A stretch of DNA of 64,000 nt from Peronospora farinosa (GCA_947646735.1 CANTFK010000909.1:124001-188000); one strand, 5' to 3'; positions 9,556 to 20,687 are shown, counted from the stretch's first letter. The notes: generated from the letters alone by a model not told the origin. Made by a program: numbers and translations.

Positions 9556-11574
9556 GCTTGATGACATACATCATACGAGTTTCGTGCTGAATGTCATCAA
9601 TAACAAAAGAACATCCATAACGTTTGCTTAGTCACTTGTTGAGCTTGACTTTGTTTCTACCTCTTTGCAACGAAGCGGAATTACGTGCGCAGTTGCTTGT
9701 CTCCTCCCAATTTCTTGCCATCAGCATCAGATCCAGACATCGCGGCACCCGTCGAACATACACGCTTCGAGCAAAAAGCCAAAGAGCATTTTACATTCAG
9801 AGACGTTCACGTAAACGCCTTATCTAAACACTATTCCAAACGTGTTCCCTATTGCCATGAGCAGATCCCAGAGGTCATCGAGAACTGGGTCCTTTATATT
9901 ACGGTTTAGAGCATTACTACTTGCGCAGTGCCGGTCCGTAGTACAGCACTCTGAGAGCATAATGCACCAAAGCGTCATGCCGAGGGCTGTATAACTTAAA
10001 GCATGCTCATTCTACTCGCTGACTAAAGCCAACACCCAGGTCAGTAATAGCTTGTTAGCTTGCTTTCCCGTCGGCTCGAGAGCGGCAGATGTAGGCACCA
10101 TTCCATGAAATTCTCTCCTTGTTCGCTTTTCTAATTTATTAGTCGCTGCTCCGCCGTCGCTCCTCAACGTCGGACGGCATCGCTTCAGCTGCTCAAAATT
10201 GTTCAGTAGCTGTCACTTGGTTGCTGAGTGGTAACCCGGCAGACTACGTTCCAGTAGAATTCTGCAAGCGGCATAGGAGTCACTTTGATACATACACAGG
10301 AGCGCTGGAGCTCGTGTATGCTTGGTATAAAAGATTCACACCACTCTTCTTGATCTATTCTATGCAGCAGTAGTCCTCGTCATCGGCGTCGTTGCTCAAA
10401 GGAGTCAATTTACGTACGGACTCACCATCTTGAAGATATTCTTGCAGTATTTGCGGATCCCTGTCTTCTTAATGGATGGAAGACCTTCTTTTCCCGTCGA
10501 AGGCGAGAGCACTTGCTTCGGATTGTATGTGTCTGGTGTTCAAGAGCTTCAAGAGTGGGTCGGCATCTAGACTTGAAGTCTGAGCACGTTACTTCAATCA
10601 AGCTATGAGAACTCGGGCGTACCGAAGTTTTGTTCTCCAAGCCCGGACGTAGACAGTCTCTCTTGTCCTTCACCGCCATCAAGGTATCTTTGTCACTAGT
10701 GGCAGCCGAGTCGCTACGTAGCAGCCGCTCCACTACGAACCCTCCGGATTTCTTTCTAGTAAAACTGTTTTACAAACTTAACGTCACGTTGGTGCCTATC
10801 ATAGCTGCGTGAACATTTGAAATAACGTCAATGCAAAGAACCGATGATTTGCCTCTGACGGCCAGTAGCCAACTGGTCATCAGGAGGTGTATCTGAGACA
10901 AGGTGCGAAACGATTGCTCGGCCAGGCAACTATCTAACGATTGACACCAAGATTTCGACGCAGGGAATTCAGACCTTTAAGCGTGTGGAGCAATGTATTG
11001 AGGCGGCCGGATCCTTTGAGCCCCGATTGGGCATGGTGACTAATGGCAGGGGATACCTGCTTTACAGATTTGCCAAATGACAACCGTCCGGCAACTGTTG
11101 ACACTTCGCGTTGGGGAGCAGCTGGAGCCAATGGCCAGTGCATCGAGTAGACTCGGATTGAAGAAAGTCTTCATGAATGTCATTACCTATCCATGTCACC
11201 ACATCCGACCGTAGAGCGCACCTTTCGTGAAATGTGTTATGTATCGCCTCAGAGTCATCGTACTCTAAGCTACTGACTGTCCTATGTGTAAACATCGACG
11301 TATAGGACTCTGTATTTGGCATCACATCGCTACATCGAGTCTGACGCACAGAAAGCGTTCTTATCGCTAGTATACAGTAATAATAATGGTAACTGCTACT
11401 AAAACAACAATTTATCTATTTTCTTTTTTTAGAACAAGACGTTATTAATTTTCTAAATGACAAAGCGATTTAAATCGTAACAATGTAAATATTAAGTTAT
11501 GGGTCTTCTGATTCGAGGCGTAAAATAAAAATAAATTGCAACACCGACCATCCATAGTCCAGTAAAAGTGCGTC
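9556..11574. other. Gene-free stretch, about 2 kb
   Basis: No supportable gene. Short frames at 9685-9909 (+), 10422-10733 (-) and 11062-11349 (-) lack recognisable motifs, proper context or splice partners. A TATA-like tataaaa occurs near 10325. The last 200 bp is AT-rich and serves as 5' flank of the NOL8-like gene. Confidence 0.6.
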
Positions 11575-13767
11575 ATGGCGTCTCCGACTTCCGTGCGCGT
11601 GTATGTGGGCGGTTTGCCAGTGGACATCAAGACAAAAGAACTGTATGATCGATTTGGTACCTTTGTTGCTAGCGCAATGGACTGTCAATTGACGCACGTG
11701 GAGGTACCGAATCCAAAAACACGTGAAAATTCCGTGGTGCCAAGCGAAAGTTGTCGCGGATTCGCGTATCTGACGCTCCAGGGTGCAGACGCTGCAATAC
11801 AGAGCGAGGCATTACGAAAGACATATAACCGAACAAAATGGAGAGGAACGGTGTTAAAGGTGCAAGTGGCTAAGCCTCATTTCAAGCTGAAACTGAAGCA
11901 GGAAAAGGAGAAGCGAGAACTTGAGGAAAAGGAACGAGAAGTGAAGAGACAAGAGATGCAGAGGATGCAGATTCATCCACCTTGTAAAGAAGTAGAGCCT
12001 ATGAAGGTGACGGTCACATTTCAAGGAAGGAAAACGACCAAGTTTTCAGACATGGACGAGGTGGATCATGTGGTGAAGGAGGAGGAAGTGAAGGTTGAGA
12101 CAGACACGGAGAGTGAGGTCGACGTCGTTGAGAGTGAGAGTGAGGACAAAGTGGTACAGGAAAAGACTCTTGGAGAGGATGATGGTGCTGAGAGTGGGAG
12201 TGAGGACGAAGAGGTAAAGGAGGAGGTTCTTGGAGAGGATGACGTCGAAGCCTTTGTGAGAAAAATGGAGGAGGAAGCTACTGAGATGATGCAGGACGAA
12301 AAAACAAAGGTGCTGAGTCGAGAGGAAATGAATGCACGACGTCTAGCGGCGTTGGAAGCTAAGCAGAAGCGAAAGAAGCAGGAGAAGATAGTGATTCCAG
12401 CTATTGGAGAGGCTGTGGGCAATAAGAAGATCACATTTGATGATAGTGGCAACGAGCAGGAGTCGGAGAAACAGGAGGAAGAAGATACTGGGGTGGTTTC
12501 GAACTGGATGGACTCGAGCGACGATGAAGCGGACCGGGTTGATCGTGGAGCGCATAAGACGTTCGACTTTACGGACGGTGATGATACTGAAACTATTGCT
12601 GCTGATGCGGAAGCCCAGGCTGCATTCGCACTGCGACCCGAGTTCGTTGGTGAGAAGGGTAAGAAGCTGTTTGAGATGCAGAAACGCTTCGGAGGCGACT
12701 CGCGTTTCCGTCTGGATGCGCGCTTTTTGGAAGAAGAAGCCAACGAATACGGCGGAAATGACGTGGGAGATGACGACCAGCAAGTCGATGAGAAGGCCGT
12801 TGCTGAGCTGCAGAACTTTCTAGAGGAAGAAGATTCGCAAGAAGCTGCTCGTCATGCACGTGAGATGCGCGAAGAAGAGGAGGTCGCTTTACGGGTAGTG
12901 TCGAAACTATTCCCTGATGTAGATGTAACACGCTTGCAGCGACGAATGCAAGAGCAGCGGGCACCTAAGGATCCGCTAAAGGAAGCAGCTTGGATGGGTG
13001 AACTGAAGCGATATAACCCGCGCGACGCTCATGCATGCCGCGAGTTTGAGATCCCGATGACGATTGTTTCATCTGACGCTCAGGAAGATGAAGCAATGAC
13101 TGCCTTGCCCAAGCGAAAGGAAAAGGAGATTCTGACGGGCGGTGACCGATTTTTTTCTATAGCCGGCGATCTCAGCAACCTTTTTTCGCGTGTTCGTAAG
13201 AATTCGGAGGACGGCGAGGAAGGTGAAGCAGCACTTGATGGTGTGTTTGGGATTGGTACAGCTACCACTGAGACTGGAAGTGACGCTCCTTTCAAGTTGA
13301 GCTCTTTGTTTTCCTTTCCGGTTGGAGAGAACAAACCGCTGGTGGCAATGGGCGAGCAGCTACTTGAAGATGAACAAGAGGAGAGAGGACCAAGTGCAGG
13401 AGACTGGACCTTCTCTCAAGGTTTTCACCCGACAGATGACATGATGGACGAAGGAATGGCCACAGATAGTGAAGCTGGTGATGACGCTGGCGATGAAGTG
13501 CAGACGAAGGCTGCGCTGACTAAGAAGCGTGCCAAAAAGAGTCTCGAGGAGTTTTTAGCATTTGGTAGAACGTTTGTCGACGGCAAAGAGGTTGCAGACT
13601 GGCCTGAGCGCCGGAAGAAGCTCACACTTGATTACAAGCGCAAGCGGCGCGATGCCGTCAAGATGAAGAAGCGTCAGAACAAGCAACAGAACAAAGCCAA
13701 CAAGACAAAGACAGATGCCACTGCCCCAGGGACAGCGACACTAAGGTGGAAGAAAACCAGGCTCTAA
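11575..13767 (+). CDS. NOL8-like nucleolar RRM protein
   Basis: Single exon, 730 aa, ATG at 11575. The N-terminus (about residues 5-100) is an RNA recognition motif: RNP2 is VYVGGL and RNP1 is represented by CRGFAYLTL. A long charged region follows, with a KKRE-rich coiled coil (about 105-140), acidic Glu/Asp/Ser blocks (about 165-240) and a basic C-terminus rich in KKRQNKQQNKANK that should drive nucleolar retention. N-terminal RRM plus acidic middle and basic tail is the layout of NOL8, which acts in pre-rRNA processing. The C-terminal LxxFxFxF-type segments (around WTFSQGFHPTD) also suit that family. The exact orthology is inference; the RRM is clear. An aataaa lies just downstream at about 13773. 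Confidence 0.72.
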   Translation: MASPTSVRVYVGGLPVDIKTKELYDRFGTFVASAMDCQLTHVEVPNPKTRENSVVPSESCRGFAYLTLQGADAAIQSEALRKTYNRTKWRGTVLKVQVAKPHFKLKLKQEKEKRELEEKEREVKRQEMQRMQIHPPCKEVEPMKVTVTFQGRKTTKFSDMDEVDHVVKEEEVKVETDTESEVDVVESESEDKVVQEKTLGEDDGAESGSEDEEVKEEVLGEDDVEAFVRKMEEEATEMMQDEKTKVLSREEMNARRLAALEAKQKRKKQEKIVIPAIGEAVGNKKITFDDSGNEQESEKQEEEDTGVVSNWMDSSDDEADRVDRGAHKTFDFTDGDDTETIAADAEAQAAFALRPEFVGEKGKKLFEMQKRFGGDSRFRLDARFLEEEANEYGGNDVGDDDQQVDEKAVAELQNFLEEEDSQEAARHAREMREEEEVALRVVSKLFPDVDVTRLQRRMQEQRAPKDPLKEAAWMGELKRYNPRDAHACREFEIPMTIVSSDAQEDEAMTALPKRKEKEILTGGDRFFSIAGDLSNLFSRVRKNSEDGEEGEAALDGVFGIGTATTETGSDAPFKLSSLFSFPVGENKPLVAMGEQLLEDEQEERGPSAGDWTFSQGFHPTDDMMDEGMATDSEAGDDAGDEVQTKAALTKKRAKKSLEEFLAFGRTFVDGKEVADWPERRKKLTLDYKRKRRDAVKMKKRQNKQQNKANKTKTDATAPGTATLRWKKTRL

Positions 13768-13980
13768 CTTGGAATAAATAGGGGTAAAGCATTCGCTCAA
13801 CCTGCATCTCCCTGCTACCTATTATCGATATATTTTACCTTACACGTGCTCCAGTAAATTGAGCGCACCGTCTTACCGTGCTGCTGCCCGACATTGCATG
13901 ATGAGTGTGGTGGTGAGTTGCTGCCTGACTGCCTCTTGGATTCCCGCACGGGCGGCGCAGCGTCGGCTGATGACACGCCA

Positions 13981-16900
13981 CTAGCTCAACAGCTCCTCAA
14001 GCTGCGGACCAGCGGTCTCTCCATTTGCGACCGTCATTAGTTCTGATATTTGCCCTGGACATCCTCCAAGCGAATTAGCGGGAGGTTCGTGTTGCTGCGG
14101 CGGCGGGCCGTAGTACGGCTGTTGATACGCTATCATCGTGTCGTGGTGATACGCTGCTGCTGCGGCTTGTTGCTGCAGCTGCTGGTGCTGGAGCAGCAGC
14201 GCGTTCACAGCACCAGCGTCCAACGACGGCAATAGCGATTCCCAACGGCGATCTTCGTCCTCATCGCTACCCGCTACCGGGGAACCCGAAGCTGCTCGAG
14301 GTTGTGACGAGGCTTTATTCTTCTTTGATGCAGCCTTACCATGCCAGATCTGTCTCGGGTGAATCAGCAAATCTGGCCGCCATCCGTCACCACGACCGTA
14401 GAGCTGCCAGCATCGCACGAAGAACGCCATTCCTACATCGTTCCTGGTCTCGTCGCCAAGAAGCTCGGTATCATCGTCCTTGTGCGATGATCGAGGCGCA
14501 AGCATCGCTGCGAGTTGATCCCTTGCGAGTCGAAAGGCACGCTTCACGACAGGAAAGCCCTCAGCGGATACACTGCGCGCCAAGTTATTCTTGTCATTAA
14601 GTGGATCCACAATGTTGCATGCACGAATGGGAAACAATCCCGTCGTAGCACCCCTGCTGCTTTTTGAAGCAGCGTCAAATGCACCAAACTGATCATTCAG
14701 CGCGTCGCGAATCGCTTCAACATCATCCGCATCCAGCATGGCAGAATTGTAATCAAGCTTAGATGAGATGGTTCCATTCAATGGCGTGGTTGCCAAACGA
14801 TTTAGCGGAACAGCGCCATGCAGTGTGAGAGCCAACTCGTGCCAAGGGAACTCAGCCACCCGATCCAGAAATAGATACAGCGCCTGAAGGGGGTGGGTGA
14901 GAGCATCGCCGTACTGGTTAAATAGCGCCATAACTATCGTATTCACAGCATACGTAGAGAGCGCACCATGGCTCGCTCCCATTACAGTTGACGGCGTGCT
15001 TCCTGATACCACCGACAGCCCAAGCCCACCAGTTTCCGCCGATGCTGCTTGCATGTAAGGACTGGACTCGTGCGTGCACCAAGCCTTGATGAGTATGAGG
15101 CTCTTCTTGAGCAAATGTTGCCGCCCCACACGAATCGCCATAGCGTCTAACAGTCGCACGGCACCTAACGCTCCCACACGGTTTGCCGTGAAGTCCACAG
15201 GGATATTGTCAACTGTACACTTGACCACTCGAACGTCCGCGTTGACAAAAGTCACATTGCGTACTGTATTCGTCATCAGCAGTGGACCGCTCGCACTTCC
15301 AGCAGTAGGTCCAGAGGGCAAGCTAGTACTGCCCCCATCCAAAGCACCTCCCACGGTACCGATGTCCAGCACAGTTCCGACCCCACCACTGCCTCCAGCA
15401 ACGCACAATGCCTGGGTGACAATATAGTACCACGACGATTCCAGTTCTTGCGGCACCAGCAAACAAACGTCCAAATCCGACCCTGGTAGGTACGTCTTCA
15501 TTGGGTAGGATCCAGTCGCAAAGAACAGCGGTGCCGCTGCCAGAGGGAAATGTGCAGTTATTACACGCTGCACAAAAGAGAGAACTTGTTGTCGAACGCG
15601 GTCAGCAGCATCACCTGGACCCATCCACTCAATTAGTGCTTCAGCCTGACGTGCTGCTGCACCCTGCACAGGAAATTGTGTTCGCAAACGACTTACTCGG
15701 CGCGCAAGAGCTGCTGACTTGGCATGAGCGCGGGCCTCTATTCTGCGTACCTCTTCTTGGGGAGTTATATTTTGACATAACTCATCTTGCGCCAAGAGAC
15801 TCTTCAGCCGTGCGATCTCTGCATCCTTTTCTTCAAGAAGCTTCTGGTGTGCTCGCAACTCCTGCTGGTGTTGCTCTGCAGCTTTTAATGCCTGACCATA
15901 AGCAATAGGCCGTATCACGAGCGAAGGCAGCTTCCCGGGATTTGCATTCGATTGTGATGTAGTAGGCGTTACCGGGAAATGATGCATTCGCCCGTGCCCA
16001 GTACCTGAGGTTGGGCTCGGAGTAGAACTTTGAGGCAAAGATTCACGTAGCTGTTGAGCTTCTGCTGCCAAATCAATCAAAACATCGCGGGCACGTTGGA
16101 TATCATCCTGCAAAGCGTCACTCATTTGCTTGCGCTCGGCACGTGCTAACGCCTCGTCAATTGCACTCTTGTCACGCTCATCAGATGCATGCTGTAGGCA
16201 TGCACGCAACTTTTTCAGTTGTTTTTCGCGTTTCTTCAAGTATTTCTCATCCACAAGTACCCCCTTTGCTTTGCCCTGACTATCCTTTCCATCGTCGCTG
16301 CTGCCTGAAACCTCATCATTAGCTTCGTCGTCAGCGTTAGAAGGAGTCGGGTCCACATTTTTAGATGTAGATGTGTCGTCTTCGTCATTAAGCAGCCTGA
16401 TTTTCTTATGTTCGTCTAAAGAAACATCATCAACTGTCAGAGTCTCAATCTCGGTCTGGTCCTTATCTTCCGCACCATCACTAGAGTGCGCCCGGATTTG
16501 TATCCTAACTGCTCCAGTTTCTAACGGCTCATCAGCTTCCTCGTCCCACATGCTCTCCCATGCTTCATCTCGAGTCATGACGTTCGCCACAACCACATTG
16601 TGCGGGATAGTAATGGCTCTGGTTGTGCTTTCTCCATGTTGATCAGCGACCTCTTGGAGACTTTCACTCGATAGTTTACGCAACTGCGCTTCGTCACTTT
16701 TATCCAACATTACGTCTTCGCTGCAGAGCATTGTCGCCACCGATTCCGTCCTCTGCTGATCGATTATTTCATCGTCCACAGAAGCTTCAACGACAACACT
16801 CTGACAGCCTCGTTCATTTTCTGGCATTTCCTGCAAAATCCCAGGGGAAGAGGACTGTTCTTTGCTCTCCATTGTCTTCATTTCGCTTCGCATGTTTTGT

Positions 16901-19074
16901 GACTGCGTTTGTTTTGGCTTCCGGTTCTCGCGTGCCAGTTCCTGCTGTATCTGATTCTGCTCTTCCTTTTCCTGCTGCTGGAGCAACTCCTCTTCGTCCT
17001 CCAGCAACACATATCCAACAGGGAACTTCCCGTTCGTACCAGTAGCGACAACATTGCTACTGCTAGATTTTTTCTTTTTCTTCTTTTTCTTTTTCTTATT
17101 TTTTACGGACGACACGTTCCCGTTTGCGTTTAAAACACCAGCACCATCAATATCGTCGGCATTCTGTTCGAGCCATGCCAGAGCCTCACGCTGTTTCCTT
17201 TCTTCAAAAGCAGCTTTGCGCTCGCAGGTCTCTTGCAACTCCAACTGCGCTTCCATGTTGTTGGCAAACGAGTTCAAAATTGTCTGGTAGTCCTCTTCTG
17301 CTGCATTGAACTGCTCACTAGCTAAGCGCAACCGGGCGCGACAAAGCAGGGCTTGCGCCGCAACTTCACTCGTGATCTTTCCAGTTTTTGCATTCTTCCC
17401 TGACAACTGAGAAGACTTCGCCCCGTGACCGCCAAGATTTAGAGTCCCACCGGACGCGAGCTCCATTGTAACTTTCCCAGTAGAAGCAGCCTCTTCAATT
17501 CCAGTGTTGTCAAAGTGCGCGTGAACAATAGATGAATAGTCCTCCTCCGCTTCTTTAATAGCCCCCAACTCTTCATATAACTGCGCTCGCAGTTTCAGTC
17601 CATTGATAAAAAAGCCATTTACACGCAATACTGCAGTAACTTCTTCCACAGCACCTTTTAAATCTCCACGCTGGCGAAAAAGCTTTGCCCGGCCCATACG
17701 CACCTGAAAATCGTGAGGATCAAGCTCGAATGCACTTGCAAAATCCACCAGTGCGTCCTCGTACCGTGCAAGATGTACGAGTGATTCACCACGCAATCGA
17801 AATGTCTCTGCATTACTCGAATCTAGTTCCAGTGCTCTCGAATAATCACGATAAGCACATTTCTCCAGCCTTCGAGACTCAATACCTCGATATGGTGCTG
17901 GCTTGGGAGGGACGGATGTATATGTCAAAGTTTTTAATCTCCTCTTAATAGAATTTTGCATCGACAGTCCCTGTTCCACTGCAGCTAGTTCAACGTCTTT
18001 CCGTTCCCGAGCATCTTCTTCCAACGCCATTCGTTGCTGTAACTTGGCTCTCTCCAGCAACACATCCAGCGTTCGAGCTTTAGATGCTGTCTCCATTTCC
18101 AAAGGAGCTACAAAGCCTGCAAGTCCACCTACCCCTCCGGAAGCATCAAAATGTCGCCCCTCCTCTGCTTCTTCCTGTAGCTCTAAAAATCTATCAAAGT
18201 CCTGCAATGCTAATGGTTCTTGATGACACTGGAGATACAAGTGTGCTCGTTCATAAAAGAGTTCAAGGTCACGATTTCCACCTGCTGAGCTCTCGGCTTG
18301 GCTAAGATCATCCAGTGCATGGGTAATATTGTTCATGGCTTTGTAAACTTTAGCTCTGGCAAGGTACAATCCCCGTAATTGCATTAAAGTCGCACTACTT
18401 GCCGCAAAACCATCACACTTTCTTTCCAATCCATAATCATGAAGTAACCCTTGAGTAGCAGCAAGATTAATGGCTTCATTGTAGTCAAGTAATGCGGCAC
18501 GGTGTTCTCCCAGAGCAGCATAGGCTTTTCCTCTTTTCGCATAAAGCTCAGCACTCTTGGGTGTCATGTGCATGACTCGAGAGAGGTCTTCAATGGCACA
18601 TTTGTACTTGTGTGACGCTAAGTAACACAAACCGCGTTGATGGTACAATTTAACGGTACTACTGCTTGTTCCTACTTCAGGTGAAGTAGTCAATGTCAGG
18701 AAGTCCAAAGCCTCGGTAAAGTAAGGGACAGCAGCCCCAAATTGTTTCTTCTCCATAAGAGAAATCCCTCGTTCCATGGCTCGATCGACAGAGCCACGGG
18801 ACCGCCGTGTTGTACTATTGGATGTATTGTTTAATTGTTGTAGAGTACGGTACTGGTCAATGCCTGAACGCAACAGTCGTGTGTCCTCATTGGTTGCATT
18901 ATTAGTAACACTAGCATTCATCTTGAGATTCATTTGCATTTTCATACGTGTAGCCACTGGAATTTGTATCCGTTTGTCCACGTCGTCAAAGGATGCATTA
19001 TCCTTGATTGACTTCTTTTTCTTTTTGCTCTTATTATAAGCCGCACCTTGTTGCTGCAACTTATCAGTCTTCAT
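13981..19074 (-). CDS. Giant TPR-repeat protein fused to a non-canonical poly(A) polymerase-type nucleotidyltransferase
   Basis: One uninterrupted exon of 1697 aa, ATG at 19074. Residues about 95-630 are tetratricopeptide repeats (AVPYFTEALDFL, AIEDLSRVM, ALLDYNEAI, ALVDFASAFELDP and others). Residues about 655-672 are a polylysine run; 680-1010 is acidic, low complexity; 1010-1150 is predicted coiled coil. The C-terminal third is a DNA polymerase beta-type nucleotidyltransferase: GSYPMKTYLPGSDLDVCL with Asp1200 and Asp1202, and the third carboxylate Asp1294 in PVDFTAN. A PAP/25A-associated region follows (HGALSTYAVNTIV and HPLQALYLFLDRV, about 1363-1410), and the end is Gln/Pro-rich. All three catalytic aspartates are present, so it should add nucleotides to RNA 3' ends. 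The closest domain I know is the plant PAP/OAS1-like group, which lacks TPRs. It is head to head with bL21m (269 bp). Confidence 0.85.
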   Translation of the reverse strand: MKTDKLQQQGAAYNKSKKKKKSIKDNASFDDVDKRIQIPVATRMKMQMNLKMNASVTNNATNEDTRLLRSGIDQYRTLQQLNNTSNSTTRRSRGSVDRAMERGISLMEKKQFGAAVPYFTEALDFLTLTTSPEVGTSSSTVKLYHQRGLCYLASHKYKCAIEDLSRVMHMTPKSAELYAKRGKAYAALGEHRAALLDYNEAINLAATQGLLHDYGLERKCDGFAASSATLMQLRGLYLARAKVYKAMNNITHALDDLSQAESSAGGNRDLELFYERAHLYLQCHQEPLALQDFDRFLELQEEAEEGRHFDASGGVGGLAGFVAPLEMETASKARTLDVLLERAKLQQRMALEEDARERKDVELAAVEQGLSMQNSIKRRLKTLTYTSVPPKPAPYRGIESRRLEKCAYRDYSRALELDSSNAETFRLRGESLVHLARYEDALVDFASAFELDPHDFQVRMGRAKLFRQRGDLKGAVEEVTAVLRVNGFFINGLKLRAQLYEELGAIKEAEEDYSSIVHAHFDNTGIEEAASTGKVTMELASGGTLNLGGHGAKSSQLSGKNAKTGKITSEVAAQALLCRARLRLASEQFNAAEEDYQTILNSFANNMEAQLELQETCERKAAFEERKQREALAWLEQNADDIDGAGVLNANGNVSSVKNKKKKKKKKKKSSSSNVVATGTNGKFPVGYVLLEDEEELLQQQEKEEQNQIQQELARENRKPKQTQSQNMRSEMKTMESKEQSSSPGILQEMPENERGCQSVVVEASVDDEIIDQQRTESVATMLCSEDVMLDKSDEAQLRKLSSESLQEVADQHGESTTRAITIPHNVVVANVMTRDEAWESMWDEEADEPLETGAVRIQIRAHSSDGAEDKDQTEIETLTVDDVSLDEHKKIRLLNDEDDTSTSKNVDPTPSNADDEANDEVSGSSDDGKDSQGKAKGVLVDEKYLKKREKQLKKLRACLQHASDERDKSAIDEALARAERKQMSDALQDDIQRARDVLIDLAAEAQQLRESLPQSSTPSPTSGTGHGRMHHFPVTPTTSQSNANPGKLPSLVIRPIAYGQALKAAEQHQQELRAHQKLLEEKDAEIARLKSLLAQDELCQNITPQEEVRRIEARAHAKSAALARRVSRLRTQFPVQGAAARQAEALIEWMGPGDAADRVRQQVLSFVQRVITAHFPLAAAPLFFATGSYPMKTYLPGSDLDVCLLVPQELESSWYYIVTQALCVAGGSGGVGTVLDIGTVGGALDGGSTSLPSGPTAGSASGPLLMTNTVRNVTFVNADVRVVKCTVDNIPVDFTANRVGALGAVRLLDAMAIRVGRQHLLKKSLILIKAWCTHESSPYMQAASAETGGLGLSVVSGSTPSTVMGASHGALSTYAVNTIVMALFNQYGDALTHPLQALYLFLDRVAEFPWHELALTLHGAVPLNRLATTPLNGTISSKLDYNSAMLDADDVEAIRDALNDQFGAFDAASKSSRGATTGLFPIRACNIVDPLNDKNNLARSVSAEGFPVVKRAFRLARDQLAAMLAPRSSHKDDDTELLGDETRNDVGMAFFVRCWQLYGRGDGWRPDLLIHPRQIWHGKAASKKNKASSQPRAASGSPVAGSDEDEDRRWESLLPSLDAGAVNALLLQHQQLQQQAAAAAYHHDTMIAYQQPYYGPPPQQHEPPANSLGGCPGQISELMTVANGETAGPQLEELLS

Positions 19075-19343
19075 ACTGAAATGACGGTTGTCTTGATGAC
19101 TTCAGTTAACCTAGTCTCTTACCCGCACTCACTACAGTAAAGATACCAAAAATGACTGATGGAGTGCGGAATGGTGCTCAACGAGTGCGGAAATGCGGGG
19201 GGTAGTTGAGCTTTTAGGTGACAACAGCTTTTTTCATCCAATCATTTGTTTTTGATCGACTATTCAACCAATCATATTATCGCAAGAGTCTAGTCCACAC
19301 AATATCAGTGACTTGCATTTTCCACCTACAAGACAGTTCCATC
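19075..19343. promoter_or_regulatory. Shared upstream interval between divergent genes
   Basis: Only 269 bp separate the start codons of the TPR-nucleotidyltransferase (minus) and bL21m (plus), so both promoters must lie here. A TCATTT at 19242-19247, about 100 bp before the bL21m ATG, fits the oomycete initiator consensus (TCATTY). A near-repeat (gagtgcgga) occurs around 19161 and 19179. Confidence 0.4.
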
Positions 19344-19896
19344 ATGGCGTCTCTAGCTCGGACTCGTCGTCTGTACGCATATGTACGGCAATCAACGCCA
19401 CTTATGACGCGTGCATTTGCATCCAACGTGTCAACAGTGCCCAAGTTTTCCGTAGTTGATCATCCCGTAACTGCTGATGCAATTAAACCTGAAGATTATT
19501 TCGCTGTCGTGAAGCTCGCTGGGACGCAATACAAAGTGACACAAGGCGACGTCGTTATTACTGAGAAGATTAAGGATGCAAAAGTTGGAGAGATCCTGGA
19601 TATTAACGAGGTAGGTGTGTAAGTCTTTTTTGTGGACGTCTCCGTGACGTTTCTATAGAGAAATCTCACTGTAAATATGGTAATAATTATTGTAGGTTTT
19701 ACTATTGGGCAACGTGAACCAGACAATTGTGGGGAGACCGCTCGTGGATGGTGCCAAGGTGCGTGCACGTGTGGAGGAGCAGACATTGGACGCCAAGATT
19801 GACGTGTTTAAGAAGAAACGTCGAAAGAATTACCGTCGTTGGAACGGATTCCGTCGCGAGGTGACGGTCTTGCGTGTCACGGACATCGTCCCTTGA
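19344..19896 (+). CDS. Mitochondrial large-subunit ribosomal protein bL21m
   Basis: Two exons, 19344-19610 and 19696-19896, join in phase 0 across an 85-bp intron (gtaggt to ttgtag), giving 155 aa. The N-terminus (ASLARTRRLYAYVRQSTPL) is basic and Ser/Thr-rich with no acidic residues, a mitochondrial presequence. The core has the L21 hallmarks: YFAVVKLAGTQYKVTQGD, then after the intron VLLLGNVNQTIVGRPLVDGA and the basic KKKRRKNYRRWNG loop that binds 23S-type rRNA. Without splicing the frame stops three codons into the intron, so the intron is required. The length and motif order match the family. Confidence 0.9.
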
Positions 19897-20102
19897 ATAG
19901 CGGACGATAGAAACACGATTAGAAATGCGATCCGGATAATTCATCTTGAAATAGTGACATGTGTTGGACGGCTGTTTTTTTCTTGTGGCAGTAGCATCTG
20001 TTATTCTCTTGGACAGTTTTGTGCCATGACTGGTCCTGACGCGCCCTGTCCAATCAATCCATCCCTAAACGAGTCCAGTAACTCGAACGTCGATCAATCG
20101 TC

Positions 20103-20687
20103 ATGGCTGACCTGGAACACGACCACGCGCACGACCACTCGCATGACCATGCAAATGACCATCACCATGAGGATGTCGATTCGGATGATGAAATTCCGGC
20201 CCTTGAGGAGGCCCGGGATGCTACCGATGCCGAAAAAGGCAAGCACAACCGCTCGGAGAAGAAGTCACGCAAAGCCATGCAAAAGCTTGGCATGAAGCCC
20301 GTGGGTGGCATCATCCGTGTGACTATCAAGAAAAACAAAAACATGCTGTTTGTTATCTCGAAGCCGGACGTGTTCAAGAGCACGGTGAGTGAAACGTACG
20401 TCATCTTTGGCGAGGCCAAGATTGAGGACCTGAACGCCCAAGCACAATCGATGGCTGCCCAGCAATTCAAGGCCCCTTCAGAGGAGGTCCCGGTCGCTGA
20501 TACTTCTGCTCCCGTTGTGGAGGTTTTGAACGATGACGACGACGAAAACGTCGACGACTCGGACATTGACGCCAAGGACATCCAGTTAGTCATGAGCCAA
20601 GCTGGTGTGAGCAAGGGCAAGGCTGTGGCCGCCCTTCGCTCTAATGACAATGACATTGTCAACGCCATCATGGAACTCACGATGTAA
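20103..20687 (+). CDS. Nascent polypeptide-associated complex subunit alpha
   Basis: Single exon, 194 aa. NAC alpha pairs with NAC beta (BTF3) on the ribosome exit tunnel, shielding new chains and regulating SRP access. The NAC domain spans about residues 50-115 ([43 protein letters not shown]) and the C-terminal UBA is at about 155-194 ([30 protein letters not shown]). The N-terminus is unusual: a run of [17 protein letters not shown], a likely metal-binding His/Asp tract where most family members have only acidic residues. Confidence 0.95.
   Translation: MADLEHDHAHDHSHDHANDHHHEDVDSDDEIPALEEARDATDAEKGKHNRSEKKSRKAMQKLGMKPVGGIIRVTIKKNKNMLFVISKPDVFKSTVSETYVIFGEAKIEDLNAQAQSMAAQQFKAPSEEVPVADTSAPVVEVLNDDDDENVDDSDIDAKDIQLVMSQAGVSKGKAVAALRSNDNDIVNAIMELTM

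Noticed and set aside
10422..10733. 103-codon minus-strand ORF between effector relic and NOL8-like gene
   Set aside because: No motif; overlapping plus-strand frames look equally open.
12066..12743. 225-codon minus-strand ORF, Ser-rich
   Set aside because: It is the antisense of the Glu/Asp-coding repeats of the NOL8-like gene; Ser/Phe-rich composition is what antisense of acidic codons gives.
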